Of a stretch of 64,000 bases of DNA, positions 12,055 through 23,508 are shown piece by piece (position 1 is the stretch's first letter; each line of letters opens with the position of its first letter). Made by a program: the position numbers and the translations under genes. The stretch is taken from contig NC_056038.1 in the NCBI RefSeq assembly GCF_004379255.2, forward strand, positions 27,206,061 through 27,270,060. The letters are read 5' to 3'. Source of the stretch: Salvia splendens. Taxonomy: Eukaryota; Streptophyta; Magnoliopsida; Lamiales; Lamiaceae. Under the pieces are notes generated by a model. It saw only the letters and a list, made by a program, of their open reading frames with translations, did no database searches and was not told the origin of the DNA.

Positions 12055-12147
12055 TAAGATATTTATAAATTTGAGAATAAAATCCGAATGCACATATTAT
12101 GATTTCTAATAACGCATTGCACAATGCTAGAATACATGTTTCCATAA

Positions 12148-12735
12148 GACCATCCACAATAACCGCCCAACGACCGCCCAGCCGAGCGCCGGCGCTGGGC
12201 GGTTCGCTGGGCGGTCTATTGCAGCCGCCCAGCTGCTGACTGGAGAGAGAAACCGCGCAGCGCTGGGCGGTGGCGTGGCGCTGGGCGGTCCTTTCGGCGC
12301 TATTGCAGCTCCCGAATCGCCCAGCGCACCGCCCAACGCGAAAATTAATTTTTTTTTTCCGAAACACTATATATACGCGCTTTGCTCGTCATTTTCGGCG
12401 GCACCACTTGTTTTAACGAGTACTCTCTGTATTTTTTTTTAAAATTAATGTACTTTTTTTAAATTATTGTACTTTTTAAAATTTTAATAGTATTATTAAA
12501 CTTTTCCCGTATATGTCTCGTAAATTAAATTTCGTATATTGTGTGATTGTTAATTATGTCATTTTATATAATTGTTATTAGTGATATGGCTATTGATGTG
12601 GTTGGGCTATTTATGATGTGGCTAGGCTATAGCTGAGCTATTTATGATGTGGCAGGAGGATTTTTAGTGCTGATGATGTGGCAGTGGCTGGGCTATGGCT
12701 GGACTATTGCTGGGCTATTCCTATTGTGGATGGCC
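12148..12735. mobile_element. Non-autonomous PIF/Harbinger element
   Basis: Left end gaccatccacaata, right end tattgtggatggcc: inverted repeats with one mismatch. The 3-bp target duplication TAA is at 12145-12147 and 12736-12738, as expected for Harbinger. The left third is strongly GC-rich with repeated gcccagc/gctgggcgg motifs. A TATA-like tatatata precedes cgcgctttgctcgtc at about 12368, suggesting a retained internal promoter. No transposase remains (588 bp). Confidence 0.85.
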
Positions 12736-12738
12736 TAA

Positions 12739-13928
12739 TGATTTCTGATAATATACATAACGCAAAATAAGAACTTCATTCACACGGGGTCCCACCAAAT
12801 TCCACTTCGTTTTCAATTTACTTTTATCAAAATTAATTCCATGTGAATGTTGAAAATTAAATTTGCGTTAATTACTGTTACCATGCTAATTCACAAAATT
12901 TAGTGAATGATGATCACAACTTCAACAGAAGAGGAAAAAAAAAATCAAATTCGAATAATGAGTAGCACGATCTCACCACTACACATATTTATATTTATAA
13001 ATATTAAAAATATATAGCAAAAGAAATATAATGAAAAATTTAAAAAAAACAAAAAAAAAAACTTTCCTTAAATTTTATGAGTTAAACAATTGTTTCTAAC
13101 ATAAAAAATTGTCACATTTTAGTCTGCATGGCCATTGGCCAATGTTCATAAGCCTCTGCATGCTTGATCACTCTTCTCTTCATCTCCCATAGAGACGCAC
13201 TTAGCCACTAGATGTGCGTGATTGGAAAGATAATAATACCCGTAATGATCAAAAGCCGTCGACTTGGAATAAATTCTTTGAACCAAAGTGTTGGAATCTA
13301 AGCCCACTCAACACCAGTTTGACTAGATTATACAAGTGACACAAAATTTTAATTTTGTGAAATTAAATACTCTGATGTGTTCAATTTTTCTAAACAGATT
13401 ATCATAATATAGAGTTATGACATTTTTTAATACTCCATCCAAAAAAAAAAGTCTCATCTTTTTATTTTCGTTCGTCTACCAAACTAGTCTGATTAAAAAT
13501 GGAAAGTTACTATCAATTTGTTACTAACTTTTTTATCTTTCTTTCGTACTTTATTCACGCTTTCTCGTTCTCTCTCATACTTTATCAACTTTAGAAAAAA
13601 ACCTTCAATAACTCTCACACTTTCAATTATATTAATATACTAAATTATTATTCCATCTGTCCCTAAAATTTGTTATTTCCATTTTCGTACGTCCCTAAAA
13701 CTTGTCATCTTTCACTTTTATCATTTTTGGTAATTGACCCCACATTCCACTAACTCATTTCTACTCACATTTTTGGTAATTGACCCCACATTTCACTAAC
13801 TCATTTCTACTCACATTCCACCGGCTCCCATTGTGGAGAGGCAGCCGATGACCACTCTGTTCGGCCTCCACGCCTCAGCCGTCGGCTAGGCCGATTCTTT
13901 TTTTTTTAATTCATTTTTTTCCTCTATA
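12739..13928. other. AT-rich intergenic with MITE fragments
   Basis: No gene seen. 13430-13830 contains partial Stowaway-type termini (tactccatcc, ccatctgtccc) and a repeated attttggtaattgaccccaca. A small GC-rich stretch at 13822-13895 resembles a Harbinger end (ctcccattgtgga) but lacks a partner. Confidence 0.45.
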
Positions 13929-14130
13929 CTCCCTCCGTCCCATTAAATATGCAACATTTGCTTTTCGGCATGAGATTTTATGTAGTGTTGTTTTGTGAGT
14001 TAATGAAGAGAGAGTAAAGTAAGAGAGAAGAAAAAGTAGAGAGAGTATTGTTTCCATTTTTAGAAACGTTTCATTTTTAATGGGACATATCAAAAAGGAA
14101 AACATTTCATTTCTAATGGGACAGAGGGAG
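13929..14130. mobile_element. Stowaway MITE
   Basis: Starts ctccctccgtcccattaaa and ends tctaatgggacagagggag, flanked by TA. 202 bp, no coding capacity. Confidence 0.85.
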
Positions 14131-14347
14131 TATATACTCCATTCCCCACCAATTATTCACATTTAATCCCATTTTATTTTATCTCACTCTACATTTTACT
14201 TTTCTCTAGTCACAATATTTTTAATATTTTTATCAATATTTTTAGTTTATTTTTTTCTGTATTTTTTATAAATGTAGGATATTTTATTTTTAATGAAATT
14301 TGTTTTTTATTGAGTAGTCTTTAATTTATTTTTCTTGCTATTTTATA

Positions 14348-14526
14348 CTCCCTCCGTCCCGGACTACTTGCACTTATTTCCTTTCTGGGCGTCCCAAGTT
14401 ATTTGCACTCTTTCCATTTTTAGTAAAAATTATCACCTACAGCCGCAATTGTTGACTTTGCTATACACCCATTCCTTAATCTTCGTGCCGAAAAGGAAAT
14501 GTGCGAGTAGTCCGGGACGGAGGGAG
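14348..14526. mobile_element. Stowaway MITE, 179 bp
   Basis: The terminal inverted repeat ctccctccgtcccggactac is perfect at both ends, flanked by TA. The copy at 34162-34340 has the same length and nearly the same interior. Confidence 0.9.
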
Positions 14527-14579
14527 TATCATTTTATTTCAGACTAACAATTAAAAGTAAAATATAAAAATAGTGTTGA

Positions 14580-14842
14580 TGTAGAAATTAGATTGACTCT
14601 AAGATAGGCTCTGAAATGGGCTCTCATTGCAGGGAGATAGGCTCTGAGATGGGCCCGCTGACGTGGCAGGAAAAAATGAGGATGGGCTCCGGAGAAGGGC
14701 CACCCACCACTGCTAGTGCTCTAAAGCTAATATTTAAAAGTAGGACCCACATACCACTAATTTTTTCAACCCACTTTCTATTACATTTCTTAAAACTCGT
14801 GTCGGGGCAAATGGTGACAAATGATAAGGGACAGAGGGAGTA
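14580..14842. other. MITE remnants, split by LTR insertion
   Basis: Repeated aggctctgaaatgggctc / aggctctgagatgggcc motifs suggest a small MITE at about 14600-14720. A Stowaway right end (ggacagagggagta) at 14829-14842 is the site where the following LTR element inserted. Confidence 0.45.
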
Positions 14843-15162
14843 TGATACGAGCATATCTTCAATAATATCCTCATATCTTTATTAATTAGTTAGTTATTGA
14901 TTACCTTATCTTTTCATATTTATTAGGATTATTTTCTTGTTCCTTAAGTTAGGGTATCCACTATTATAAATAGTGGACATTGTTATTCATTTCGATTAAT
15001 CAAGAAATATCAATTATCTTTCTATTTTATTTCACGCTTTTATTTCAATTCTGTATTGTTCTTGGTTTGATCGACAGGAAAAGCTCCCGCGACTACCTTT
15101 TATCCCTCCGACGATCGCAATCGCGACGCTGGAATCTTGTTAAGGGAACTTATCCCTTAACA
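14843..15162 (+). repeat. Outer 5' LTR
   Basis: TG...CA termini. The probable promoter is a TATA motif inside a palindrome, ccactattataaatagtgg, at 14958-14976; the same palindrome is at 18372-18390 in the 3' LTR. Confidence 0.9.
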
Positions 15163-15187
15163 ATGTTTTCATCGCGATCTCACCATC

Positions 15188-16157
15188 ATGACTTCCAAAG
15201 ATGAAATCTATCTATCTTACCTATGTGACCAGATATTGGTTGCCTGCAACAAAATACACAAGAAGCTGGACAAGTATGACGAGTTTCTCTCATCGAATAC
15301 AACTCCGGTGATTTCCTACCACGAACAACCTTCTTGGCATGTTGCAACTGATGTCGTGCAGCCGCGACCTCCACCAAACCCGCCTAACGGACAGCCGTGG
15401 AACTACGTCCAGCCCGGTCCCGACCAGCAAGTCCCGACCTATGGTCTCGTGTCGGAGTATGATCCTGAGCTTTACCGCCACCAGTTCAACCCTCCCGCAG
15501 CCCCGCAGCCGCCCTACACCTACACGAATTCGTACGCGCTGCTGCGAAGTCCTTATGCCGGACCTCAGAATCTACCGCTGCCTCCATACAAGACGGACAT
15601 AGACCAATTGCACCACAACCACCAGCCCATCGCCTATCAACAACCACCGCTGACAACAGCCGCCGCCGCAAACCTACCCCACCAAAACTACCAGTCCGTT
15701 GGACAGCAGCGGCATCGGGAAGCCCCCACTCGGCTGGCCACAGCCACCCCCACAACACTCACCATTCTGCTGGTGTCTACCGACAACCACGCCGCTGCCC
15801 ACTGCTGTTGTCCCGATCTCAACCCCTACCAATGGGTTTGTTGAAATCCAACATTTGCCGCATCCGTCGCAGGATGCCCAATTTCAGATTTTCGCTGAAC
15901 CTATCTCCGATTCCAGTGACGTAGAGATGTTGCCGATCATGGAAGAGGTTCGGACAGAAGAATTGCCTCCGATTGAGGTGATAGACGAGGAGGATGGCTC
16001 CATTGAGGATGGATTTGATTATTCCACCGAGAAGATTCTTGATTCTTCTGCTGTTTTTGTGGAGTTGAAAAGGCTGAGAAGGAGACGAAACCCAGTCAGG
16101 ATCACAAGCGCGAGGAGGACCAAGTTCAAGGGTAGTTTGAGTGCTCGATGCAACTGA
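15188..16157 (+). pseudogene. Retroelement ORF A, proline-rich gag-like, frameshifted
   Basis: Starts MTSKDEIYLSYLCDQILVAC just after the LTR. A helical N-terminal stretch (about 35 residues) is followed by a long Pro/Gln/Tyr-rich linker. The first frame stops at 15844 while the conserved C-terminal part (AEPISDSSDVEMLPIMEE, then GFDYSTEKILDSSAVF and a basic tail) is in another frame ending at 16157, so a frameshift lies around 15700-15840. ORF B has the same plan. No zinc knuckle, protease or polymerase motif is visible. It may be a structural gag-like protein; that is inference. Confidence 0.6.
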
Positions 16158-16543
16158 ATGCTTTTCCAATCAAGGTTCTTCAAGCTAAGGTTGATTTGGG
16201 TAATTCCATGAGGTACAATGCGTTAATGAAATTATTGAGTGATTCATCACATGTTAAAAAATGTTGCAAATATGAATCATCAATTAACATCACTTGATGC
16301 CGATGCCCGGTTGATTCCTCTGTAAAATGACACTCTATGCTTGAGCATTCATAGACGCATTCACAATATTTTGGAACTATTATCATGTCCATAAGGGTCA
16401 TCCCTTTGTGATTTTTGATGGAGATTATGCAGGGAGACGCTCAACTATTCGGTGTATGTTTGACCCAGGAGGATTCCTCGATGCTCATCGTTGCTTCATG
16501 GTTCCCACCTTGAGGACAAGGTGGATTTCAACCGTAGAGGAGT

Positions 16544-16821
16544 TGATACGAGTATATCTTCAGAAATATCTCTCATATCTCTATTATTATATTATCATAT
16601 CTTTTCCATATCGTTATTATCTTATTCACCAAGTTAGGTTATTCATAGGAGTATTATAACTAGGACTATTGTTATTCTCATTATTGAATCAATGAAATCA
16701 AAATTATTGTCTTTTATGTTTATTTAATTTTTCCGTTTAAAATTTCCGATTGTCGACAGAGCACGGTTTCTCTGCGACTTTCTTTATCTTTTTTCACTTG
16801 ATAAAAGTCTTTCCCTTATCA
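16544..16821 (+). repeat. Internal diverged LTR
   Basis: 278 bp. Starts TGATACGAGTATATCTTCAG and ends cccttatca. Shares its ends and scattered internal blocks with the outer LTRs but lacks their TATA palindrome. It is followed at 16822 by attggtgctttcatc, a candidate primer-binding site; the matching place after the first LTR (15163) has only atgttttcatc. Confidence 0.75.
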
Positions 16822-16845
16822 ATTGGTGCTTTCATCTTCGAACTC

Positions 16846-17958
16846 ATGGCGGAAGTCAATCTTAGTTCATGGCCGGAGATATCGCAAGCATCCGAAGGGT
16901 TACAATTGAATTCAACAGCCGCAACATTGGAGTATATTCGTGCTTGGCTCGACCGATTAGAGACCCGATTGGTTGAGCATGAGCGCAGGGCAGCAGCCAC
17001 GCTCTCTCCGTTGAGCCTAGAACCTGACCCACCCGACGGACCTCTGCTGTACACCGCCGCACAGCCACCTTAACCACCTTTCCAGCCACCGTTGCCTCCA
17101 TATCTGCCTGCCAGATACCTGCCGCACACCGACTACCAACACCGGCACAACACGGACACACACTTCGGGTGGAAAAACCCAAATTTGGGACTGTATACAC
17201 CTGATCCCGTCCAACAGCCGCACTATTTTGATTCAGCACCGCCGACGCCCTATTCCGCGACAGAATATCACGGCCACCATCTTGAATATCAGTCCCCACA
17301 TGTGCAGAATCAGCACGCTCATGAAGCCCACATCGCCCGTCAATCCGCAGGATTTCAGCAACCTCATAGTGTTGACCCTTATTTTTATAGGAAGCCTCTG
17401 GATCCTTACTTCCAGCCACACGAGTACCTGCCAGATTATCTGAAGGCATATCAGCCTTATACCCAGTTTTCGCACGCGAACCGACAGCCCTACGCGTGGC
17501 AGCAACCAACGAGCTATCACGATCGTCAATATAATCTCCATCTGCCTGCGCAGCCAGATTTACCGCCTAACACTTGGCCACATACATTCTCTAGTTCATG
17601 TTGGTTACCACTACCACCAACGCATGTGGAATCCCCTGCCCCACATTTGTCGCATCAGCCGCAGCATGCCAAATTTCAGATTTCCGCTGAACCTATCTCA
17701 GATTCCAGCAACGTGGAGATCCCGATCATGGATGTGGTTTGGATAGAGGAGTTACCTCCGATTGATGTGATAAAAGAGGGGGATGGATCCATTGCGGAAG
17801 GATTTGATTATTCCACCAAGAAGATTCTAGATTCTTCTGCACGTTTATGCGGCCTTGAAAAGATTGAGAAGAAGATTGGACATGAGTACGAGAGCAAGAA
17901 AACGCAAATTCAAATGTGCAAAGGGATTGAGTACTCAAAGCAGTTGAATGTTTCTTGA
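16846..17958 (+). pseudogene. Retroelement ORF B, proline-rich gag-like, one nonsense codon
   Basis: One continuous frame of 370 codons plus stop, broken only by a TAA after residue 76 (17074-17076), which fits CAA to TAA. N-terminal region MAEVNLSSWPEISQASEG leads into a predicted coiled helix (LEYIRAWLDRLETRLVEHER), then a Pro/His/Tyr/Gln-rich middle. The C-terminus (AEPISDSSNVEIPIMD ... GFDYSTKKILDSSA) parallels ORF A. No pol domains follow before the 3' LTR at 18256. Function unknown. Confidence 0.65.
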
Positions 17959-18255
17959 CTCAAGGTTCTCCAAGCTTGAGAGGAGTTGATCAATTCCTTG
18001 AGGGCCAACACATCGAAGGATTTACTGACTGATTCATGGCATGTTAGTGATGTTGCACGTGTTAGTCATCGTTCAATAACGCTCGCCGTCGATGCTCGGT
18101 TGATTCCTCCGCGCACATTTTTGGGTATTCATGGACACATAGCTTTTGATCCCGGAGGGGTTAGCTTCAGGTCGCCAAAGTTTCTGTTTGTGACGCTCTT
18201 CGTTGTGTCGTGGTTCTCACCTTGAGGACAATGTGGATTTTAACCGTGGGGGAGT

Positions 18256-18576
18256 TGATACGAGCATATCTTCAATAATATCCTCATATCTTTATTAATT
18301 AGTTAGTTATTGATTTACCATATCTTTTCATATTTATTAGGATTATTTTCTTGTTCCTTAAGTTAGGGTATCCACTATTATAAATAGTGGACATTGTTAT
18401 TCATTTCGATCAATCAAGAAATATCAATTATCTTTCTATTTTATTTTCACGCTTTTATTTCAATTTTGTATTGTTCTTGGTTTAATCGACGGGCAAAGCT
18501 CCCGCGACTACCTTTTATCCCTCCGACGATCGCAATCGCGACGCCGGAATCTTGTTAAGGGAACTTATCCTTAACA
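18256..18576 (+). repeat. Outer 3' LTR
   Basis: 321 bp, preceded by the polypurine tract gtgggggag at about 18246-18254. Differs from the 5' LTR at about ten positions, mostly transitions and single-base indels. Followed by the gagta duplication. Confidence 0.9.
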
Positions 18577-18581
18577 GAGTA

Positions 18582-21500
18582 CATGTAAAGTGCACAAAGG
18601 ATGGTTGTAAAGCACACAAGTGAGCGTCGTCGCTAAGGCGGAGGTCGCGGCCGCATTCCACGAGCAGGGTGGCCTTGGGGCTTAGATCTTGCCAATTGAT
18701 GCATGGGACTGTGGGCATTGGTCAATGTATTTGGATCCTGGCAATTTTTTTTTGGTCCTGGTCATTTGGTTTTATTTGTGCCCGGCTTAATTGAATGACA
18801 GATTCTGCTCGGACACATAGCACGACACATAGCAAACTCGTATATGTGACCTGACACGTAAAGATTCAACCATGCACAACGAGTCGTTTAGGTTCGTCCC
18901 TCGAACAAACAATAACGTGAGACATGTCTAGATACATCACGATCAGCCCACGTCCAAGAATGACGCTCGTAACAATTGTAACGTCGATCGTTTCTCGCCA
19001 ATCATGGTGGCAGACTTAACTCTGCGCTCTATAATTCTTCGTTTTAGATTTACTTTGAGTTGCGTGACAACCTTATTAACTGTAATTATCTGAATGTCAA
19101 CAAAAAGGATAGAAAAGAATCTAATCTAAAATATTTAATGAAAATACTTTCATGTTGTTATTTCCATTTCAAATTATTTTATGTGCCAATACTTCAACTT
19201 AGGATTTTACTTGTCTTATTTCATAGACACGTAATCTGTAATTGAAACGTTTAATTTTCAACGAATAAAATATAAATCGTTGTTATAATAATTAACCTGA
19301 GTTAAGAATGAATGAAGCTACCTAATCAAATACCAAATTCTTGCCAAGAACATTCACTATTAAATTAATGTTGCCTTGTTTCAACAATTATTAAAATGAA
19401 TTTGTATTACAGCAAAATATTAACCATCTTAATTCTTAATCCCATTAATTTGGAAGTATTATGCTTAGCCTACTGCTAAACTTTGCAACTATTTTATTAT
19501 ATTATCTCACTTTTCGAAGTATACTTGACTATTAGATTAACTCCTTGATTATTCTTGCTCAATGTCAGCTTAATTTGATTTAATTAATTTTGTGAATGCC
19601 CATAAATACAATATATTACTATAAGAAATATGCTCCTATGTCAGTATTAGGGTTGACTATTTTACTGCTAACCACGTTTCTCGTGGCTAATGATTACTAT
19701 AAAACTTCATTGGCACTTGAAAAATATACTAAATGCAAAGATTAAAAATAAGTAGGAAATATGTCAAGTAGTTTTTTTAAATATTGCCTTAAGTTGTAAT
19801 GGAAATTGCTGCCACGTTTACACATTTTCAGCCACTCAAAATTTTCTTCTATCAAGAAATAATAAGTTTAACGGAGTACTACTCCATAATACAATTATAA
19901 ACGCATTGTAGTAACTTAGAATGGAACCGAATTCATTTCTTTTGTACCATGTAAATAAAAGTTAGATTAGATATTCTAATTTGTCATAGGATCTGAACTT
20001 CATCTAATAGAAATAAACTAACAATAATGGATAGTTATGATCTTGACTTGTACTAAATTTTATTAAATTTTAATCTCTCCGGCCTATTTTAGCAGTCCTA
20101 TTGACTTTTCTACACTCATTTTGTAAAAAAGATAATAAATAGTTAAAGTGGATAAATGATAAAGTAAGAGAGAGATCGATAAGACTCTTTATTCTCTCTT
20201 ACTTTATCATTTTTCCACTTTAATTATTTATTATCATTTTTACAAAATGAGTGTAGAAAAGTCAACGGAACTACCACCAATTTAAAAAGTGATGAATATA
20301 TAAGAGGTCACAATCTATACAATTTATTTGGATTAATAAATCAACATTAGTTGGCAATAACAACAAACTAAATATTCCAACAGCTGCTCTTTCTTTAGTC
20401 AACCGGCACTATAAAATAAACCGCTAACATATAATATAATTCTTGTATATATAACTTTAAAAAAATGAAAAAAGTTGAAGAAATAGTATATTACTTGCTG
20501 CTCTAAAAATAATGTAATATACTGTAGATGTTTGCTGGATAATGATGATGTAATATGACGCAATATGTTAAAACAAAGACAATGCTCGATTGAAATCGAA
20601 CGTGTTAATTAATGATTAAACGAATTAGAAAATGTAATTACACGATTCTTAATAGTATAATATTTGGACAGAAATGGGGCTGCACGTTTGGGACAGAAAT
20701 ATAAACTATAGAAAACAAGGTTTGTAATGCTTCGGTCACCAATGACAGTTATTCATTCATAAACTTGAGCCTAGCTAGGAGCATGAACCTCATTTTATTG
20801 TTGTATTTAATGTTAACATTACCAACAATAAAGTGATTTCAAATATAAGTTAAACCTTCGTAAAAAAAGAGTCAAAATTGTTATGGACCTACACATTTGA
20901 AGCAATGTATGTGAGATGTGGACTATTATCATGGTACTAATAATTTGCCCCCAATATAATTGGGCTTTGGTGTATCATTTTTTATACGAAGCATGATTTT
21001 ATCTAATTTCACCGTAATATAATTGGGCTTTGGAGTACATTTTTATATACGAGCCATGATTTTATTGTTACAAAAATGTGACCTTATTTGACGGTACTTA
21101 AGAAAATAACTCTATCGGTTTCGCACTTTTACCGAGCACAGGTCGAACACATTAATAGACATCTCGCTATTTGTCCAAGCCTACACCAACTCGGGGCAAT
21201 ACATTACCGAGTGATACAATGTACTCGGTAATTGACTCATTCCTTCGAACTGTCCACCCCGAGTAATCCTCTGCTCAGAAGCAGGGTTAGTGACCGAGCC
21301 ACTCTTCACTTAACACTATGATTTAGGAAAATAAATACTCCAAAAACAGAAACAGACAAACTTATAATGACACGGGTTTTAATGTGTAGTAATTGTTAAA
21401 GTAAGACAAGATATATATGAGAAAAGGTAGTGGAAGTAGTGTTATTGGATTGTGAGATCTGCATTATTAGTGGTGTGTATTGGTTAAAAACTTTCCATAT

Positions 21501-22029
21501 TTAGACTAAGTCTAATTTTGGGGGACAACAAAAAATGATAAAACTAATGCCGTTGGAGGCTACTCAAAATCTGTTAAAACGGTTAGGAATAGAGCCGTTT
21601 GTTTTCTGTCACGTGTGTGTAGCTCAGCACACAATCATCAATAAGAGTTTTTTCTTTGGTTTTCTCAAATCAAGTTCCCTACTGTTCCATAAATTTGTTT
21701 CTTGTTCTTGTTCTTGTTGATTTCTCCAACATGGGATATACCAACATTGCAGTGTACACACTTACACGCCACAACTAAGATAACAAAGTTAAAGTACAAT
21801 CATAACATGATATTGTGGCGCGTTTGCATACAGTTTCATGATTTTGTGAACTGTGACATTATCGATATATAAATCTAAATAATAAACGAACAAGCAACAT
21901 GTCTTTTTTTATTAATAATACTATAAATATACTAGTAAAACATAGTATCATGATATTGAGTTATGAGTTGTGACAACTATTGTCATTATACATACATACA
22001 CAATTTTATCTAGCAATTGGTGAAACTTC
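18582..22029. other. Intergenic, one foldback MITE, no clear gene
   Basis: A short GC-richer patch at 18590-18718 reads on the minus strand as MPTVPCINWQDLSPKATLLV and more, which looks protein-like but was not recognised and has no continuation. The rest is AT-rich. 21100-21310 has repeated ccgag/ctcgg motifs without clear ends. Confidence 0.45.
20101..20265. mobile_element. Foldback MITE (long hairpin)
   Basis: The left arm starting ttgacttttctacactcatt and the right arm ending aatgagtgtagaaaagtcaa are nearly perfect inverted copies of about 70 bp each around a short loop (agatcgataagactc). The arm core (gataataaatag, aaagtaagagaga) is shared with the MITE at 38148-38382. Confidence 0.85.
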
Positions 22030-22619
22030 ACTTTCTTGCTCTAGGAGCGATAAGTAACGTTCCATTAGTCACCGGAGCTGACCAATCGAAAAAATAAACT
22101 AACGTCGCCACCACTAGTGCAACAATCTTGGTAGCCATGCTAATTCCGGGGAAAATTCTCCTCCCTGCTCCGAACGGAAGAAACTCGAAATTGTTCCCTT
22201 TAAAGTCGATGGACGAGCCAAGAAATCTCTCCGGTCGGTAGTGCAGAGGGTCGTCCCACAGTGTCGGATCGCCCAATTGCTCACACATTGATGAGAACCT
22301 GGGCGCCTCGTGGGACGGTGTAGTTCATGACGAGACAGGCCACGCAGGCGCGGTGCGTGAGCATCAACGGGGCCGGAGGATGCAGCCTTTGGTGGTGGTG
22401 GCATAGATTATGTATGTGTGTGAGTTATGCTATACAGTCATTTACTAACATCAAGACTGTGTTGAACAACATCCTAATAAGATAAATCCGAGTTCATTAT
22501 ATGAACTAATAACAAACTTATAATGAACTCTGAAATTTTAAATTACATCAGATGAAGTCATTGTTTTTAATCTCTGAATTCCCTATAATGAGCTATATTA
22601 GAGTCAAGCTAAATACATA

Positions 22620-22844
22620 ATCCCTCCATCCCACAAGAGTATGCACTATTTCCTTTTTAGTTCGTCCTACAAAAGTATGCACTTTCCAATTTTGAAAACT
22701 TTTTTCTCTCTAATGAGGTGAGACTCATTCTCCACCAACGATAATTTAATTACTTTTGCTTTCTAGTATATCTTTTTTATTTTACAATTATGTAGTAATC
22801 CCGTGTCTAATCAAAAGTGCATACTCTTATTGAACGGAAGGGAA
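22620..22844. mobile_element. Stowaway-like MITE inside the P450 pseudogene
   Basis: Starts atccctccatcccacaagag and ends cttattgaacggaagggaa, with TA on both sides. Lies in the intron or deleted region of the pseudogene. Confidence 0.7.
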
Positions 22845-22921
22845 TATAAGGCAACAAATATGCGTACTAAATAAAAGACCTACTCATAATTGACGCTCAC
22901 ATAAGTACAAAATATGTAGTA

Positions 22922-23145
22922 CTTCCTCCGTCTCATTGTTCCATTACATGTGACACATTTATTTTGTGCACAATTTTTTTGTAGTGCTGTTCTGTGGTTA
23001 AATAAATAGAGAATAAAGTATGAATGAGAAAACAGTAGAGAGAAAAAGTAGGAGAGAGAATAAGAGAGAGATAAAGTATTATTTTTTTGCTATAAAAGGA
23101 AATGTGTCACTTATAGTTGGATAGTTCAAAAGAAATACGAGTCAT
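22922..23145. mobile_element. Stowaway-like MITE inside the P450 pseudogene
   Basis: Starts cttcctccgtctcattgttc. The right end is less clear, near atgtgtcacttatagttgga. The interior has the gagagaaaaagtag type of purine run seen in other MITEs. Confidence 0.55.
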
Positions 23146-23508
23146 GCATAACATATTTCTCTACAAAATAAAATCGATATTTAGTGCATAGTTTGAAAAG
23201 GGGTGATACCATACCTCTAACAAGTGATTAATTTGATCATCACCAAAACCTCTGGAAATAAGTGTGTCCAAAAAATGTAAGTGCTTCAATTCCGAGACTC
23301 TCCTCCCCTTAACAGTAGGCTCCCCACATCCTCTTCGAACATTCCATGTACTTCCTCCGCAAACCCTGAGGATCTAACACCCTCAAAAACGGGTACAAAT
23401 CCGACAAATCCTTAGCATCGAACGCTTCACCGATCCCTTTCAAAATACCCGCCATGCGATTCTCTCCAAATCCAACCACAAAATCTCTCGAAAAATAAAT
23501 ATTGCTAA

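Larger units (their letters stand above)
8736..12060 (+). mobile_element. MULE-like element with FAR1-domain remnants, tandemly duplicated
   Basis: The left end (about 8736-8835) and the right end (about 10310-10390) are imperfect inverted copies of each other; both contain forms of accacatatt / aatatgtggt and a ttatc motif. Inside is a CT-rich leader, then remnants of a FAR1-type DNA-binding domain (family known to derive from MULE transposases). Blocks 9552-10725 and 10726-11899 are tandem copies with an exact 1,174-bp offset. A smaller repeat of about 381 bp lies inside the first part. A Stowaway MITE is intact at 11835-12054 but cut at the junction near 10725. No intact transposase remains. 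The superfamily call is tentative. Confidence 0.65.
14843..18576 (+). mobile_element. Three-LTR non-autonomous LTR retrotransposon
   Basis: The outer LTRs, 14843-15162 (320 bp) and 18256-18576 (321 bp), are about 97% identical by eye. Both start TGATACGAGCA and end TTAACA, and are flanked by the perfect 5-bp duplication gagta (14838-14842, 18577-18581). A third, diverged LTR lies between them at 16544-16821 (TGATACGAGTA ... CTTATCA). Order: LTR, ORF A, LTR, ORF B, LTR. Each downstream LTR is preceded by a similar 3' end (ccttgaggaca ... aaccgt ... gaggagt or gggggagt, a polypurine tract). No reverse transcriptase, RNase H or integrase motif is visible, so mobilisation would need a helper element. 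The 3' end style is Gypsy-like. Confidence 0.9.

Noticed and set aside
12002..12367. 121- and 69-codon minus-strand ORFs
   Set aside because: Lie within the GC-rich repeats of a Harbinger MITE; low-complexity Ala/Pro/Gly product, not a gene.
16862..17541. Long minus-strand ORFs opposite retroelement ORF B
   Set aside because: Antisense shadows; the plus strand has the element's orientation, start codon and homology to ORF A.
18515..18718. Possible gene fragment (MPTVPCINWQDLSPKATLLV...)
   Set aside because: Looks protein-like in a GC-richer patch, but too short, not recognised, and overlaps the LTR end; kept only as a note in the intergenic entry.
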